Below, piece by piece: positions 1 through 11,110 of a DNA stretch of 64,000 nucleotides. The stretch covers positions 1 to 64,000 of the forward strand of contig JAMKCH010058248.1 in NCBI GenBank assembly GCA_023653785.1, in the 5' to 3' direction. This DNA is from Ophioderma brevispina. Lineage: Eukaryota; Echinodermata; Ophiuroidea; Amphilepidida; Ophiodermatidae. The position numbers and the translations under genes are program-made. The notes under the pieces were generated by a model. It worked only from the letters and a program-made list of their open reading frames with translations. It was not told where the DNA came from and did not search any database. How positions within the stretch are numbered: position 1 is the first letter of the stretch; each line of letters starts with the position of its first letter.

Positions 1-74
1 GGGGCAACCCCCTAAATTTATTCATTTTGACCTTTTAGAACCAACGCCATGAGAAATGATTGCTCTGCTCTCCA

Positions 75-1095
75 CGGTTATGGAAGCACAAGTGTATCAC
101 TTTCTTCTTATCCCTAGATAAGGAAGCCCCTTATCTCCAAATAACAACTCCGTTAACTGGAGATAAGGCTTCGTTAATTGGAAGATAACAAAGCTTGACC
201 CCAAATAACGCGTCTTATTTCTGGGGTTAACAAAGCTGAAACCCAAATAACGGTCCTATCTTAAGTTAACAAAGCTTATATCGAGATAAGAAAGTGACCC
301 TAAATAACGGTCCTTATCTGGATTACAAAGCTGAACCCCAAATAACGGTCCTTATCTCTCGATAACAAGCTGAACCCCAAATAAACAGTCCTTATTGGGG
401 TTAACAAATCTCAGATCTCTAGATAAGAAACCTTATCTAGGGATAAGGCCCCTTATCTCCAAATAAACGAATCAGTAACTCAAGATAAACGAAAGCTGAA
501 CCCCAAATAACGATCCTTATCTGGGTTAACAAAGTGAACCCCAAATAGGCCTGTTATTTGGGGTTCAGCTTTGCTAACTCCAAGTATAGAGTGTTAACTC
601 CAGATAGGACGGTATTTGGGGTTCAGCTTGTTATCTCTAGATAAGGGCCGTATTTGATGTTAAGCTGTGTTATCTCCAGATAAGGCGCGTTATTTGAGCT
701 TATTTGGGGTTCAGCTTGCTAACCTAGATAAGGAGTGTTAACTCTATATAAAGTCCGTTATTTGGGCTTAGGGCTTTTTATCTGGAGATAAGGGCTGCCT
801 TATCTCGAGATAAGAGAACTTATCCCGAGATAAGTTTGTTAATTGCCAGATAAGGGTAGGAGTATGTGGTTTCATGTTTGTTATCTCGGGATAAACTTTG
901 TTAACTTAAGATAAGGAGCGTTATTTGAGTTCAGCTTTTTAACCTAGGATAAGGCGCGGTTTATTTGGTTTCAGCTTTGTTATCTCAGTTCACGAAGCGT
1001 GTTATCTCCAGTTAACGGAGGAGTTGTTATTTGGAGATAAGGCTTCCTGATCTAGGGATTTAAGGAAAGGATAACACTTGTGCTTTACATACACG
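75..1095. repeat. 1-kb foldback palindrome built from short tandem units
   Basis: The left half carries runs of AACCCCAAATAACGGTCC, TTATCTCNAGATAAGG and GTTAACAAAGCTG. The right half carries their reverse complements in reverse order. The outer ends pair (GCACAAGTGTATC at 86-98 with GATAACACTTGTGC at 1070-1083) and the centre is near 550 (AACCCCAAATA ... TTATTTGGGGTT). Units are roughly 40-50 bases and are themselves partly palindromic. No coding potential is visible. It looks like a nonautonomous foldback element or a palindromic satellite; which of these is inference. Confidence 0.8.
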
Positions 1096-1409
1096 GTCCA
1101 CGACTTGCTTCAAATGACCCACAAACAAAGCGATTGGGCGCAGATAATAAAAAACCAATCAACCAGGGCGTACGTGAGGATTGGATTTAAGGGGGGGGCT
1201 GCGACCCCTTTACCCCAATCTGTAAACCTTATAAGGGCCTTGGTCAGACTTAACTGACCAAATTTGGTTGATCGTAGGAATTAATTTGTGGCGGGAAACC
1301 GACGTGGAATTTTTTTAAAGACTGGCCCCTTTAAAGACGCTATCAGAGATCTGCTCGAAAAAATAAAAAATATTTGAAATTTGCAGGAAAGGAATAGCCT
1401 ATAATAAAA
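1096..1409. other. Unassigned sequence
   Basis: Nothing recognisable; a short G run lies at 1191-1198. Confidence 0.5.
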
Positions 1410-2366
1410 GAATATAACCCGGGAGCTAACAGCATTGTAACCATCTCAAGTACAAAAGGTCTGAGATGATTAAATATGTGACACAGGACTGACAGAACCC
1501 CTGAAACGTGATCTTAAGTGCCGCAACTGGTGCCTTCAAGGAGAGGGGGCCAAGACAAAGTTTGTACAGGGTCATTTTTAAATGATCAATCATGTTGAAA
1601 TTCTACCATGTATGTCTGAACCAAAGGAATTCAGGAAAGTAAGTTTGTATATCTACAACGTAAAAGTTTAAGAGTAGAGGATAAAAACAGCAAAAATCAA
1701 TAAAAAGGGTTCAAATTCAGTTGTACAGGGGTCAAATTTTTAAGGTTGCTCCAATTTAGATAAAAAAAAGGTGCAAATTATTGATGGAGTTCATATGATT
1801 AAAATAAAGAAGAGGTTGACTGTCTAAAATTCTTAGTTACCGATGTAGAGGGAACAGAAGGTCACACGTCAATGCATTCAATGGGGCTTGACCTTGTTTC
1901 CCCCCTAACTTCTTAAGCAAGCATTTGGAGACACTCAAACTTTACTTATTTTTGATCCTATGAGCTCCACAACTTAATTTGCACATTTTTTATCCAAATC
2001 GGAGCAAACTTTTAGAATTTGACCCCTGTACAACTAAATTGCCCAGTGTTATTGATTTTTTTTGCATGTTTTTTTAGCTGATAACTCTGAAAACTTGCTT
2101 GTATATAGTACAAACTATACATTTTCTGAATACCTGTGGTTAGACAAATTAACATGGTTTTTCTACATTTTAACATGATTGAATCACTTAAAAAAATTTG
2201 ACCCCTGTACAAATTGTTTGGCCCCTTCTCCTTAAAGCACCATTTGCTGCACTTAAGAATGATGTTTCATGGGTCCCTGTCATATTTAATCACTCAAAAC
2301 CTTTTGTACTTGAGACTTGAGATGTGTTACAAATGTCTGCTGCTCCTGGGCTATAAGTCTATAGAA
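1410..2366. mobile_element. Foldback element with arms of about 350 bp
   Basis: Sequence from about 1411 to 1780 recurs inverted at about 1970-2366: TATAACCCGGGAGC on the left pairs with CTCCTGGGCTATA on the right, and both arms carry TGTACAGGGGTCAAATTT-type blocks (for example 1721 and, inverted, 2018). A central stretch of about 190 bases is unpaired. The small minus-strand open frame at 2012-2212 lies wholly in the arm and is not treated as a gene. Internal motifs resemble the element at 47896-49759. Confidence 0.75.
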
Positions 2367-2394
2367 TTCTTATAAGTCTTTTTTTTTTTTTCAA

Positions 2395-3000
2395 ATGTTT
2401 ACTAAATGTCACACCATGGTGTTCAAAAAATATTAGTATTGGTGGACACACTATTTTTAGTCGCAGCCTCTAGTGGTCACTGGTTACCATGGCAACCATG
2501 AAAATATTTCTATTTCTACTCTTTAGTTGTACTTTATTATGTACAACAAACATTCAAAATAGTTTGAGCCATTCCGTGCCATCAAGGATCACACAAAATA
2601 AGTTTGTTAAAATCGTCCCGTAACTCTTCAGCATGCTAAAAAATAACCGTTTTCATGCATCTTTGGCACTTCCATGGCAACAGTAAATGCTCTGATGACA
2701 TGTACTCGATTCAGATATGGTTACTAAATGTCACAATGTGCGCTACATGATAGGTGGAAATAAACTTCAAAAGTTATTGTTCTATAACTATTTTTCTACT
2801 TAAGTCATTCACAGCTCTAGTGGTTACTGGGTACCATGGCAACCATTAAAATATTGCTATTTTCCTGACTTTACTTACTTTATGTTATCTTTGTTATGTA
2901 CATGAACTTAAAATACTTTGATCTTCTGTACTATCAAGGGCCCAAATAAGTTGAATCGTCCCCGTAACTATTCAACATGCTAAATACATTTTTTAGCATT
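2395..3000 (+). repeat. Two tandem units of about 300 bp
   Basis: Unit 1 (about 2395-2690) and unit 2 (about 2700-3000) share, in order, a TTACTAAATGTCACA block, a GGTTACCATGGCAACCAT block and a CCCGTAACT ... CATGCTAAA block. Identity is visibly partial, so the duplication is old. Confidence 0.65.
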
Positions 3001-3196
3001 TTGGGAAAAAAGCTTAATTTTATTAGCTATTTACTAAAAAGTAACAAAAGTGGGTTTTTCAACTTTCCCAAAACTGCAGCATTGTTTTATCTTCTACAGA
3101 AACAAAATTATCTCAATCATCATGTATGTGTTATGAATAACATATTTTAAAAATCAAAATACCAAAATTTTGCTAAATTTGACCCAAAATGCATTT

Positions 3197-3237
<41 letters not shown>

Positions 3238-3745
3238 GTGTTAAAAATCACTCAATCTTATTAAACCTTTTGTAATGGATCTCAGGCTACAAATTTAGGA
3301 TCGTTTGTGTTCATATTTTTGAAAGTGTGCTCGAAAGGGTTACCCCTACCCCTAAAAAATTGCTCAAATTTGACCCATTGACATACAGTGAAATAATAAA
3401 AAGGCAGTTTATATCAAATCTTTTGCCCTGATTTCAGAACTTTTAATTATCCAAACCCAATGTATCTAGACAGGTTCTATCTAAAAATTACTTCAACTTT
3501 CTAGTAGGTGAAGTGCGCATAGATCCCAATACAGTGGGTCCAGTCCTTGCTAAAAATGAGAGTTTGAGTCATCAAATACCAGCATAAACCTGGGTGCCCA
3601 TGTTTCACCACTTCGGACTCCAATCCCTTATCATATATTCTATAATATAGGCTCTGTGTATATTAGGATTTTCCACTCCTGGGTGGATGAAGAGAATGTA
3701 TCATTATTTATGCCTGCTTACTGATTGTTATCCAATTTAAGATGT
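3001..3745. other. Unassigned AT-rich stretch with a poly(A) run
   Basis: A 33-base A run occupies 3201-3233. It could be a retroelement tail, but no body or target duplication was recognised. The rest shows no gene. Confidence 0.5.
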
Positions 3746-3749
3746 TTCT

Positions 3750-4290
3750 ATTTTGGTGGTGGGCTGGTGGTCGGAGTTGAGTCTTTCTCCATGTTTTGGG
3801 TGGTTTTTCCATATTTGCCTGTTCACAGGTGATTCCATGTCGGGGGTTCCCATTGTTTGGCCGTGTCCCATGCTTGGAGGTTCTGTGTTTGGTGGTTCCC
3901 AGTGTTGGATGGGTTTCCCAGTGTTGATGTTTTGCCCCATTGTGGATGGTTCCCAGTGTTTGGATTGTTCCCGTGTTGGGTGGTTCCCGTGGTGAGTGGT
4001 TTCAGTGTTTGGTGGTTCCCCATTGTTTTGGTGGTTCTAACAGCCATGCTTTGGGTGTTTGGTGTTTTTTGTGGTGTTTGCAGTTTGGGTGGTTCCCAGT
4101 GGTTTGGTGGTTCCTGTTGGTGTGATGTCATTTTATTTGGTCCACACCTTTTATGGTTGCGGTGTTTAGGTGATTCTGTGTCTGTTAGTTGGTGTCCACT
4201 TTTTGGCGGTTCCTTTCTATTGTGGAATCCCATGTGTGGTTGGTTAACCATTGTTTGGTGGCTCCTCGTTTTTTGCTGTTTCTCAGTGTT
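3750..4290. repeat. G/T-rich degenerate minisatellite
   Basis: The stretch is an imperfect array of GGTGGTTCCCAGTGTTTGG-type units of about 12-30 bases. Both strands stay open for long stretches (plus strand 3857-4384, minus strand 3823-4251), but the predicted peptides are only the repeat translated (Gly-Gly-Ser/Val-Pro-Trp on plus, Asn-His-x-Glu-Pro-Pro on minus), so neither is called a gene. Confidence 0.8.
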
Positions 4291-4415
4291 TCATAGGGTC
4301 TATTGGTACTTATTTGCTCTGCATATCATGTGCATCATCTTAGCTTATAATTATGGTTCATTGTACATGTCCTACTTTAAATGAAATTGTAGGACACAAA
4401 ATCTCAAAACATAAT

Positions 4416-4542
4416 AAAATTGGATTCCTTTTTCGTCCAATGCCAATTTATTGGTCTCGCCATGAGTTGACAAATATTTGGCTCGACTTCGTTCTCGCTT
4501 GACCAATAAATTTGAGTATTGGACTCAATGAATCCAAATTTT
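4416..4542. repeat. Short inverted-repeat hairpin, MITE-like
   Basis: AAAATTGGATTC at the left end pairs with GAATCCAAATTTT at the right, and CCAATTTATTGGTC pairs with GACCAATAAATTTG inside. About 125 bases. Confidence 0.6.
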
Positions 4543-4934
4543 GTACCATACATAGACTGCAGAATAAGCTTAAAAATGCATATTTGTTTTGTTTTATAAA
4601 TAAAGCTTAAATATTACATTCTTCAATTCGGCTTTCGCCATCGTCCGATATATGGCAAATCCAGTCATGATCGAGCTGTCAAATTCCAGCAAAGTTTTGC
4701 ATGTTTACATTTTTCCAGTACCTGCGAATGTGCATCTTTATCAAAATGAAGCCCATGTTTACCCTATATGATATATAAATGTATCTTGGCATATTTTTTA
4801 TCTTCAGGTAGGATTTATCGACGGTAGTGCCCGTACTTGTTAGAAAATGTAGTTTGAAAAGACGGACGTCGAAATTGTTGGTGATAGTTCGATTAACTCC
4901 TTTTGCTATATAGTTGTCTTTCGCTTTTTTCTTC

Positions 4935-5015
4935 TCCAAGGGTTAGCTCGATTGGCAAGCGCGCTATTCTAGTAATGCAGAGGTTGCCAGTTCGAGCCGA
5001 CTAAGGGTGTTTTTT
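4935..5015 (+). repeat. tRNA-derived SINE head or tRNA relic
   Basis: An A-box-like TTAGCTCGATTGG and a B-box-like GTTCGAGCC are spaced as in a tRNA. The T and acceptor stems do not close, so this is more likely a SINE head or a decayed tRNA than a working gene. Confidence 0.45.
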
Positions 5016-6861
5016 CAAACACTTATGTGCGCTGGCCACTCAGAAAAGATTATACTGTTATTACTATCAACTTATTAGTTTTTCTGATCTCATTTGGGTA
5101 GGGGCAGAGTTTTTTAGTCGAGATGGAATAAGATAACATTGATAATACAGTCCGATCAACTTGTTAAGCTTTGTTCACCTTTCTGGAATCCCACTTTGTC
5201 ATTTAGTCATTAATTTGTTTTTCCCTTATTTTATTAGAGTGGCATTTTTTCTGAAACGATTAATTTCCCAATAAAATTAATAACTTACTACCTACTTTTT
5301 CCTTCTGAACGTTTCCAAGAGACACATAAAAAGCCGGTTTTCTTCCACGTTGCAACATTTATGCACGAGGTTCACTATATTCCTATTTTGCTTCATGCTT
5401 GCGTGTCATTGTCATGCCTTTGGAGGGAAAACACCAATATGCGATTTGTGCTGTGTTTGTGCCTACATTTGTTTGTTCGTATACTCGTATTGCCAATGTA
5501 TGTACACTATAGGCCTAACTCTCTGTCAATTCCTTTGCGCTTCGTCAAAACTACGCCCGCGTTCTCGCCAGACAGAACCATGACAACGCACGAGGGAAAG
5601 AACTTATATAACCCATTTTAACGTGTATTTCAATGGGAGGATTATTTGGTGGTGTGCGCCCTTCTAACCAGTCCTCCTTGTAACAGAATAAAAAACCATG
5701 TTCATTCTAATCGTCGGTTGCTTTCAATATAATCCACAAACACGCTTAAAAAATAAAAATACTACAAACAGATAATTGCAAATAATACATTGATCAAGTT
5801 ATTGACCAAAAATCTGTATAATGAATTACTCCATAGAGAAGCACTGACTACACGGTACAAAAAAACTACTACTTTTTGAGCGTTACCAAATTTCGACGCA
5901 CCATCGGGGATTGAAACCCATACCAATATCATCCCATTAAAATATGCAAAAAGTCTCACTTAATTTGAAATCTACTGTAGCAATCCTAGTACTGTCTGTG
6001 TATTTTATTATTTTTAATTAGAACATTTTCTATTCTTTCACAATATGCTGCCGCGCTGGTTGATTTATTCTACACAACCAACGCCGGTTAAAATTTTTAT
6101 TTTCAAATATTTGTCCAATAGTTGGTTAAAGGGGGTATTTCGTGATTCACAGTCTCTTTCCCTAATTTGCCTAAAAAGTTGATTTTTATATAATCTTAAC
6201 TGTTGGCCTAATGTGCGTCTAATCTTATATGCAACTTCGATCTACTCTAGAAGATTTTGAGATTTCATGATGGTGACTAGGAGTACAACGAATTTTAGCA
6301 AAAATATTGAACAACGGATTCGTTGTTCTTCTGCTAACAAACAATTGGATAAATGACTTCTTTTGGTGGCCATTTTGGGGGTTTGAATTAAATATGATCA
6401 CTTAAAAATACTAAAGGCCACGGTTTCACATAACTTGGATTTGTAATTTTGATGCATTTATGTGTGCTACACTAGCTCCATAGCCTACGATACTTTCAAG
6501 TTTCAACGAGCGTTGGTAAAAAAAAATGAACTACGGTAAAAGCATTAACTTTTTCATATTATTCAACAACAAAAATTATAACGTTCTGTACTAACAAACT
6601 ATCTATATTTATATTACTTTGAAGAAAATAGCCTTTTTTCATAATTTTAATGAATTCCTACTTATCCACTCAATACTTCAAAGATAAACGATTGTTTAGT
6701 ATCTTTTTGGAATACGGGCCTCTGATTAGCAGTTAACAAGCGAAGGTTAAATTTTAACCAACGTTGTATAAATTAATAAAATCATTGTCATTTCAAAAGA
6801 TGGTGCCATTTAAGCAACTATTTGTAAGCAGGGGAATATTCAAGGCTTTGGTTAAAATAGT
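5016..6861. other. Unassigned stretch
   Basis: No supported gene. GGTTAAA/TTTAACC blocks recur near 6085 and 6740, suggesting old inverted-repeat debris. A sequence near 6126 (TTAAAGGGGGTATTTCGTG) resembles the left end of the MITE at 28249, but no matching right end was found. Confidence 0.4.
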
Positions 6862-7156
6862 TTAACCCTCGTCTTAACAAGGCTTTTTTGTAACATGATT
6901 TACCGGGGTGATTACCACCCCTCGGAAATTTGTTATAAAGCATCCGATGCTTATGATGTTGATCCCAGTGGATAGCTGTGATCCTCCACTTTCCATTGAT
7001 ACCAAAATAAGTACCAACATACTTAGTATGGCGTCACAATGTTGTCATACTAGTCCAAGATTGTCAATTTCCAAAAAAATTGCGTTTTAGCGCAATGGAG
7101 GAAAGTTCACTGGGGAGGCGGTGGTAAAGACCCCTCTTGGTAAGACGAGGGTTTAA
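6862..7156. mobile_element. piggyBac-like MITE
   Basis: Terminal inverted repeats CCCTCGTCTTAACAAG on the left and CTTGGTAAGACGAGGG on the right are flanked on both sides by TTTAA, which contains TTAA. CCC-starting termini and a TTAA target are typical of piggyBac elements. There is no transposase, and about 290 bases is MITE-sized. Confidence 0.65.
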
Positions 7157-9095
7157 TCAACAGTTTATTCTTAATTGTTGGCATCAAATATTTGAAAATC
7201 ACCCTTAATTTAAACAACGTTTGTAAAAATTTCACAAAATAGAAATATTAACCAAAGTTTGGTGAAAAAAATAATCCGTATTTATTAACCAGCGTTTTAA
7301 GACATGGCACATACAACAACCAAAGAACCCGCAGTTCATGATCCTGAAAACAATGAAGGCAAAGACTGAAATTGCACTGCAGACAAGGAAACAGGCAAGA
7401 AAGTTAACTCTTTGCCTGCATATCATGTTGCCTGCATATCGTGTCTGCTACCGAAGTCTTAAACAAAATAAATCCGACAGTGCACTGTAGTTTCAAAATC
7501 AGTCGTCCATGAAGGTTGAAAATACAAAATAATTCACTCCTCGAACGCATGATTAGGCAAGTTGATATCTTAAGTGACCCGTGACTGGAAAACAACCTGA
7601 ACAGGGCATTTGGAGAAGTAATCGATCGCTAATATATTCTTTCAGATAATTAGTTGTACTGAACAGTTCAGGGTTGGCAGTTAAATATACCTACTAACTA
7701 TGGATGCTAAATCAACAGTGGAAATGGCTGCAACGCACCACTGCAAACAAAGAAAATATATGATCACATCGGTCATTTTTGCTGCAAACCGAACGCGATC
7801 CATGGTTTATATAGGACGTGGAAATCCTATTATGCTGACCAATATTTTGTTGGTGGTTAACGTAAGCAAGAACTACCAGCTTTCAGGAACGGTAGCTTGA
7901 AGTCAGAGCCGGATAGTGGCATTGTCTAAAGCCACTTTCTGGAAGAGATCCAATCGTATGGTTGCCGATAGTGGTAATTACAAACCTAGAATTGACCCGT
8001 TCTCGGCTTGCATTGGAGATAGAATAGTGGAAGGTTGAAGCCGAAGAGAAGTTGGAGTTTGGAAGGACAGGTTCTAACAATTATGTTCATAAGTCATTGA
8101 ACATTTAATATACACAGATCGATCTGTTAGTGGGATCTACAGGACTACATTCGATGGCAGGGCCGACCGGAGAAATTGCGGGACCGGGGGAACATGAGTT
8201 ACGGGCCCACTTTTACCAACTTCGTTTTCCAGACCCCCCATATTCAGGGGGGGGGTGGGTCGAAGATTTAGCTACAGGATGCGATGAAGCCGGGTGTTGG
8301 GGGAGAGCTGTATAATGTATTGATGCAACTTTAATATAATGGTGTTTTGTTTGAATTAGTAATTATGTATATTGTTTATGGTGGCCCAGGGGGTGGGTGC
8401 GGGCGGGGTACCCCTCCCGCGCGAGAGCGGGAACCCTTGCAATGTGTAACCTTTCCAAAACACATTTGTCTCATGAAAATTGATTAGGAAAAAACATTAC
8501 TTTTTAATGAGAGTATGATAAACGGTTATAAAAAAGTAAAATATAAGCCTGGTTTTTTGTTTCAAAATAATAATATATATAAATGGTTCTTGTAGATTTC
8601 ATATATGAAGCGGCGCTGGGGATGGGTGCAGGCACGAAGCGCGAATCCTTTCAAATGTTCACTTTCCAAAACACATTTTCTCATGTCTATTTGATAAACA
8701 ATTTGAACTTGGTAGTATTCCATTTATTTAATTCATGACCAACATTTTATAAAACAAAATCTTAATTGTTTGTGGAAATTCTCAAAACCAAGAGAGGCGC
8801 TGCACTAAATTTATTAACCGGGACAGAGTATTTTATCAACGTAAGTAGGTTATCTTGTCGCAGAAGGGGAAACGGGGGACCCACGTATCCGCCCGTGGGT
8901 GGGGGGGGGGCTGGGACTGTATTCAAAGGTGGATATGATGCGTGAAGAAGAAAACGCCTCCTATCCTAAAAAGCGTGTCCTTTTTCCAACAGGCGATGTA
9001 CTGTACATTGATTAGGGTGTCAAAACAGCAAAAATATGAAAAAAGGGTATGTTTTTTACTCAAATTAATACTCAATTAGCAGAGATCACAATCAT
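7157..9095. other. Unassigned stretch with GC-rich patches
   Basis: No supported gene. GC-rich islands at about 8150-8300 and 8380-8440 contrast with the AT-rich surroundings, and G runs lie at 8247-8255 and 8902-8911. Open frames here are 60-66 codons without recognisable motifs. Confidence 0.4.
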
Positions 9096-9099
9096 CAAA

Positions 9100-11110
9100 A
9101 AATTGTAAATCGGAAGGGTTCATTCCATGCCAAAACACCAAGGTGGGTGTTGAACCCACCCTCTCAGATTTGTGAAATTGCAGTCAAAGATACATTTTAT
9201 GGGTACAGAGGGTCAAAAGGAAAATTCAATTCCATTGCCCGTTTGAAGTTACTGGGCTCTCAAAGTTTTAAGACTCTGACTATAAAATTGTGATTCATCT
9301 TTTAAAAAATTATTAATGCTATTTATATAATCATTAGTTTCCACTTGTTGCATCAAATAAACAAGCAGTAGAATTTCTTTGCCATCCCCTAGTAAAATAT
9401 GCCCTCAAATAATTGCCAGAGTGAAATAAGTTGGCCTAAAATAATGGGACTACACATAGAGGCGCTTATTTTGACGCTTACAACTAGCTATGCAAGTTTC
9501 TAGCATTGAAAAAATATTAACATACAACTATAACAGCACTGTGATAGAAGTGTTGTTTTGGTATTTTTGAGTCTTCAGTTGAAAAAATGTGGATACATAT
9601 CAAGCAAAATTAAGCCCAGTTTGTTAAAGTTGCTGAATTCAGAACCTTTCAACTATAAAAACATGAAGTATTTTGGGATTTTTTTTTCATCACTACAGAC
9701 CACTATAGATCTGATCAGTATCATCCAAACATGTCCCAAACAATTCCTAAGGAACATGTTAGGTGACCCAGTTTCAAAATTTTCTATTACTGTTTTTTCT
9801 GGTAAAAGGTTTCTGAATTCTGCAACTTTTAAACCAAATTGGGTCACAGCGATCATCGTTCTTTGCACTGAAACATCAACAATAAAAACCAAACTTATTC
9901 ACAATGAGTGTTATAGTGTATTGCTAATATTTTTTTCAATGCTAGAAACTTCATTATCAGGCAGGCGGTGGCGGCAAGCTTAATTTCATAGCGCAAAACT
10001 GCCGACCGAATCATTGGACGAGCCTGAATAGTGACCGAAAGTTGATGTGTCACTGTGCGCGTTTATAAATAATCAGTGAGTGGCGAGTGGGGATTTCCGT
10101 ACGGGTCGTCGACCGATCTATTTGGCCTTGCCTTTATTCGATGGTGCAATAATTGTGCTGGCAAACCTAAACTATCATCAAACAAATCGTTTTTACAAAA
10201 GACCGACATGAGAGATTGCTACTCAAGGTGCAACGAAGTCATTCCAGGTCGTGCATGGGCTATACCTACCTGGGGTATTGTGGGGCTAACTGTACACCGG
10301 CCCTGGACATGTTCCGCATCTATAACTAGCGGGTGACCTAGGCTATTGAACATGAAGGTCAAGCAGAGCCTCGTTCAAAATGGATCCCGTGTTTTGTACC
10401 GTTATTCCATACAAAAAAAAATACGTACACTGGAGTTGATTCTTCCACTCCAACGGATTTTGAGTGGAAAAATATGATTATTAACATATTTTCGACTTTA
10501 GAATATTTGTACAAGTTTTCGTGCTTAACGTCTTAAACCTATGGAACGGGCAAAACGACGCCTATCATTGGGGCCGGCCCCCACCCTGATATCAGGTATA
10601 CCGCGTTCAAAACTAAGCGCCCTGCTATTTTTTTTCCCATTTATAAGTCCAGTTTCACCATGGAAACTATTTGAGGGCCTATTTTTCTAGGGGGATACAA
10701 AGAAATTCTACTTGCTTTGTGATTGATGCAACAAGTGGACAATACTGATTAATATAAAAGCATTAATAAAGTTTTTTTTTAATACTGAATCACAATTTTA
10801 TAGTCCGAGTCGTAAAACTTTGATAGCCCATAACTTAGTAGGTAGAGAAAAGCGGGAGCAAACGAATGGAAATTTGAATTTTTCCTTTTGCCTCCGCTGT
10901 AGCCCCATGAAATTGAAGCAGAGGACAAAGCATAGAGTCTCGAAGAAGCAGAGTTGCTAAGCCTCGTTCCTCCCTCTGCTGATACTCTCATCCGCGTACT
11001 TCCTTAAAACCTTTGAACTGCAAATTTTCAACAAAAAGTCTGAGAGGGTGGGGTTTCCACACCTTGGGTTTTTGGCAGGTGGAATGACCCGAAGTAAGGC
11101 AAAGCAGATA
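9100..11110. mobile_element. Long inverted-repeat element, arms about 380-500 bp
   Basis: The left arm (about 9100-9485) matches the reverse complement of about 10600-11110. Shared blocks include ACTATAAAATTGTGATTCA, CCACTTGTTGCATCAA, GTAGAATTTCTTTG and GCCCTCAAATA on the left, with inverses at 10660-10810, and an ACCCACCCTCTCAGA block near 9154 pairing near 11045. The loop carries a nested foldback (9495-9962) and about 640 bases with no recognised content. No transposase seen. Confidence 0.7.
9495..9962. mobile_element. Nested foldback element
   Basis: TTTCTAGCATTGAAAAAATA on the left pairs with its inverse near 9930-9953, and a second block (GTTGCTGAATTCAGAACC near 9628) pairs with GGTTTCTGAATTCTGCAAC near 9810. 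The centre is near 9715. The open frames at 9558-9983 (+) and 9653-9892 (-) lie in the arms and are by-products of the palindrome. Confidence 0.7.

Noticed and set aside
1..1095. CRISPR-like array in the repeated region at the window start
   Set aside because: Units are degenerate, partly inverted and without regular unique spacers, and the window is eukaryotic.
3823..4384. Long open frames on both strands over the GT-rich tract
   Set aside because: They are translations of a degenerate minisatellite.
9558..9983. 141-codon plus frame
   Set aside because: It sits inside the arms of a foldback element, with a mirror frame on the other strand.
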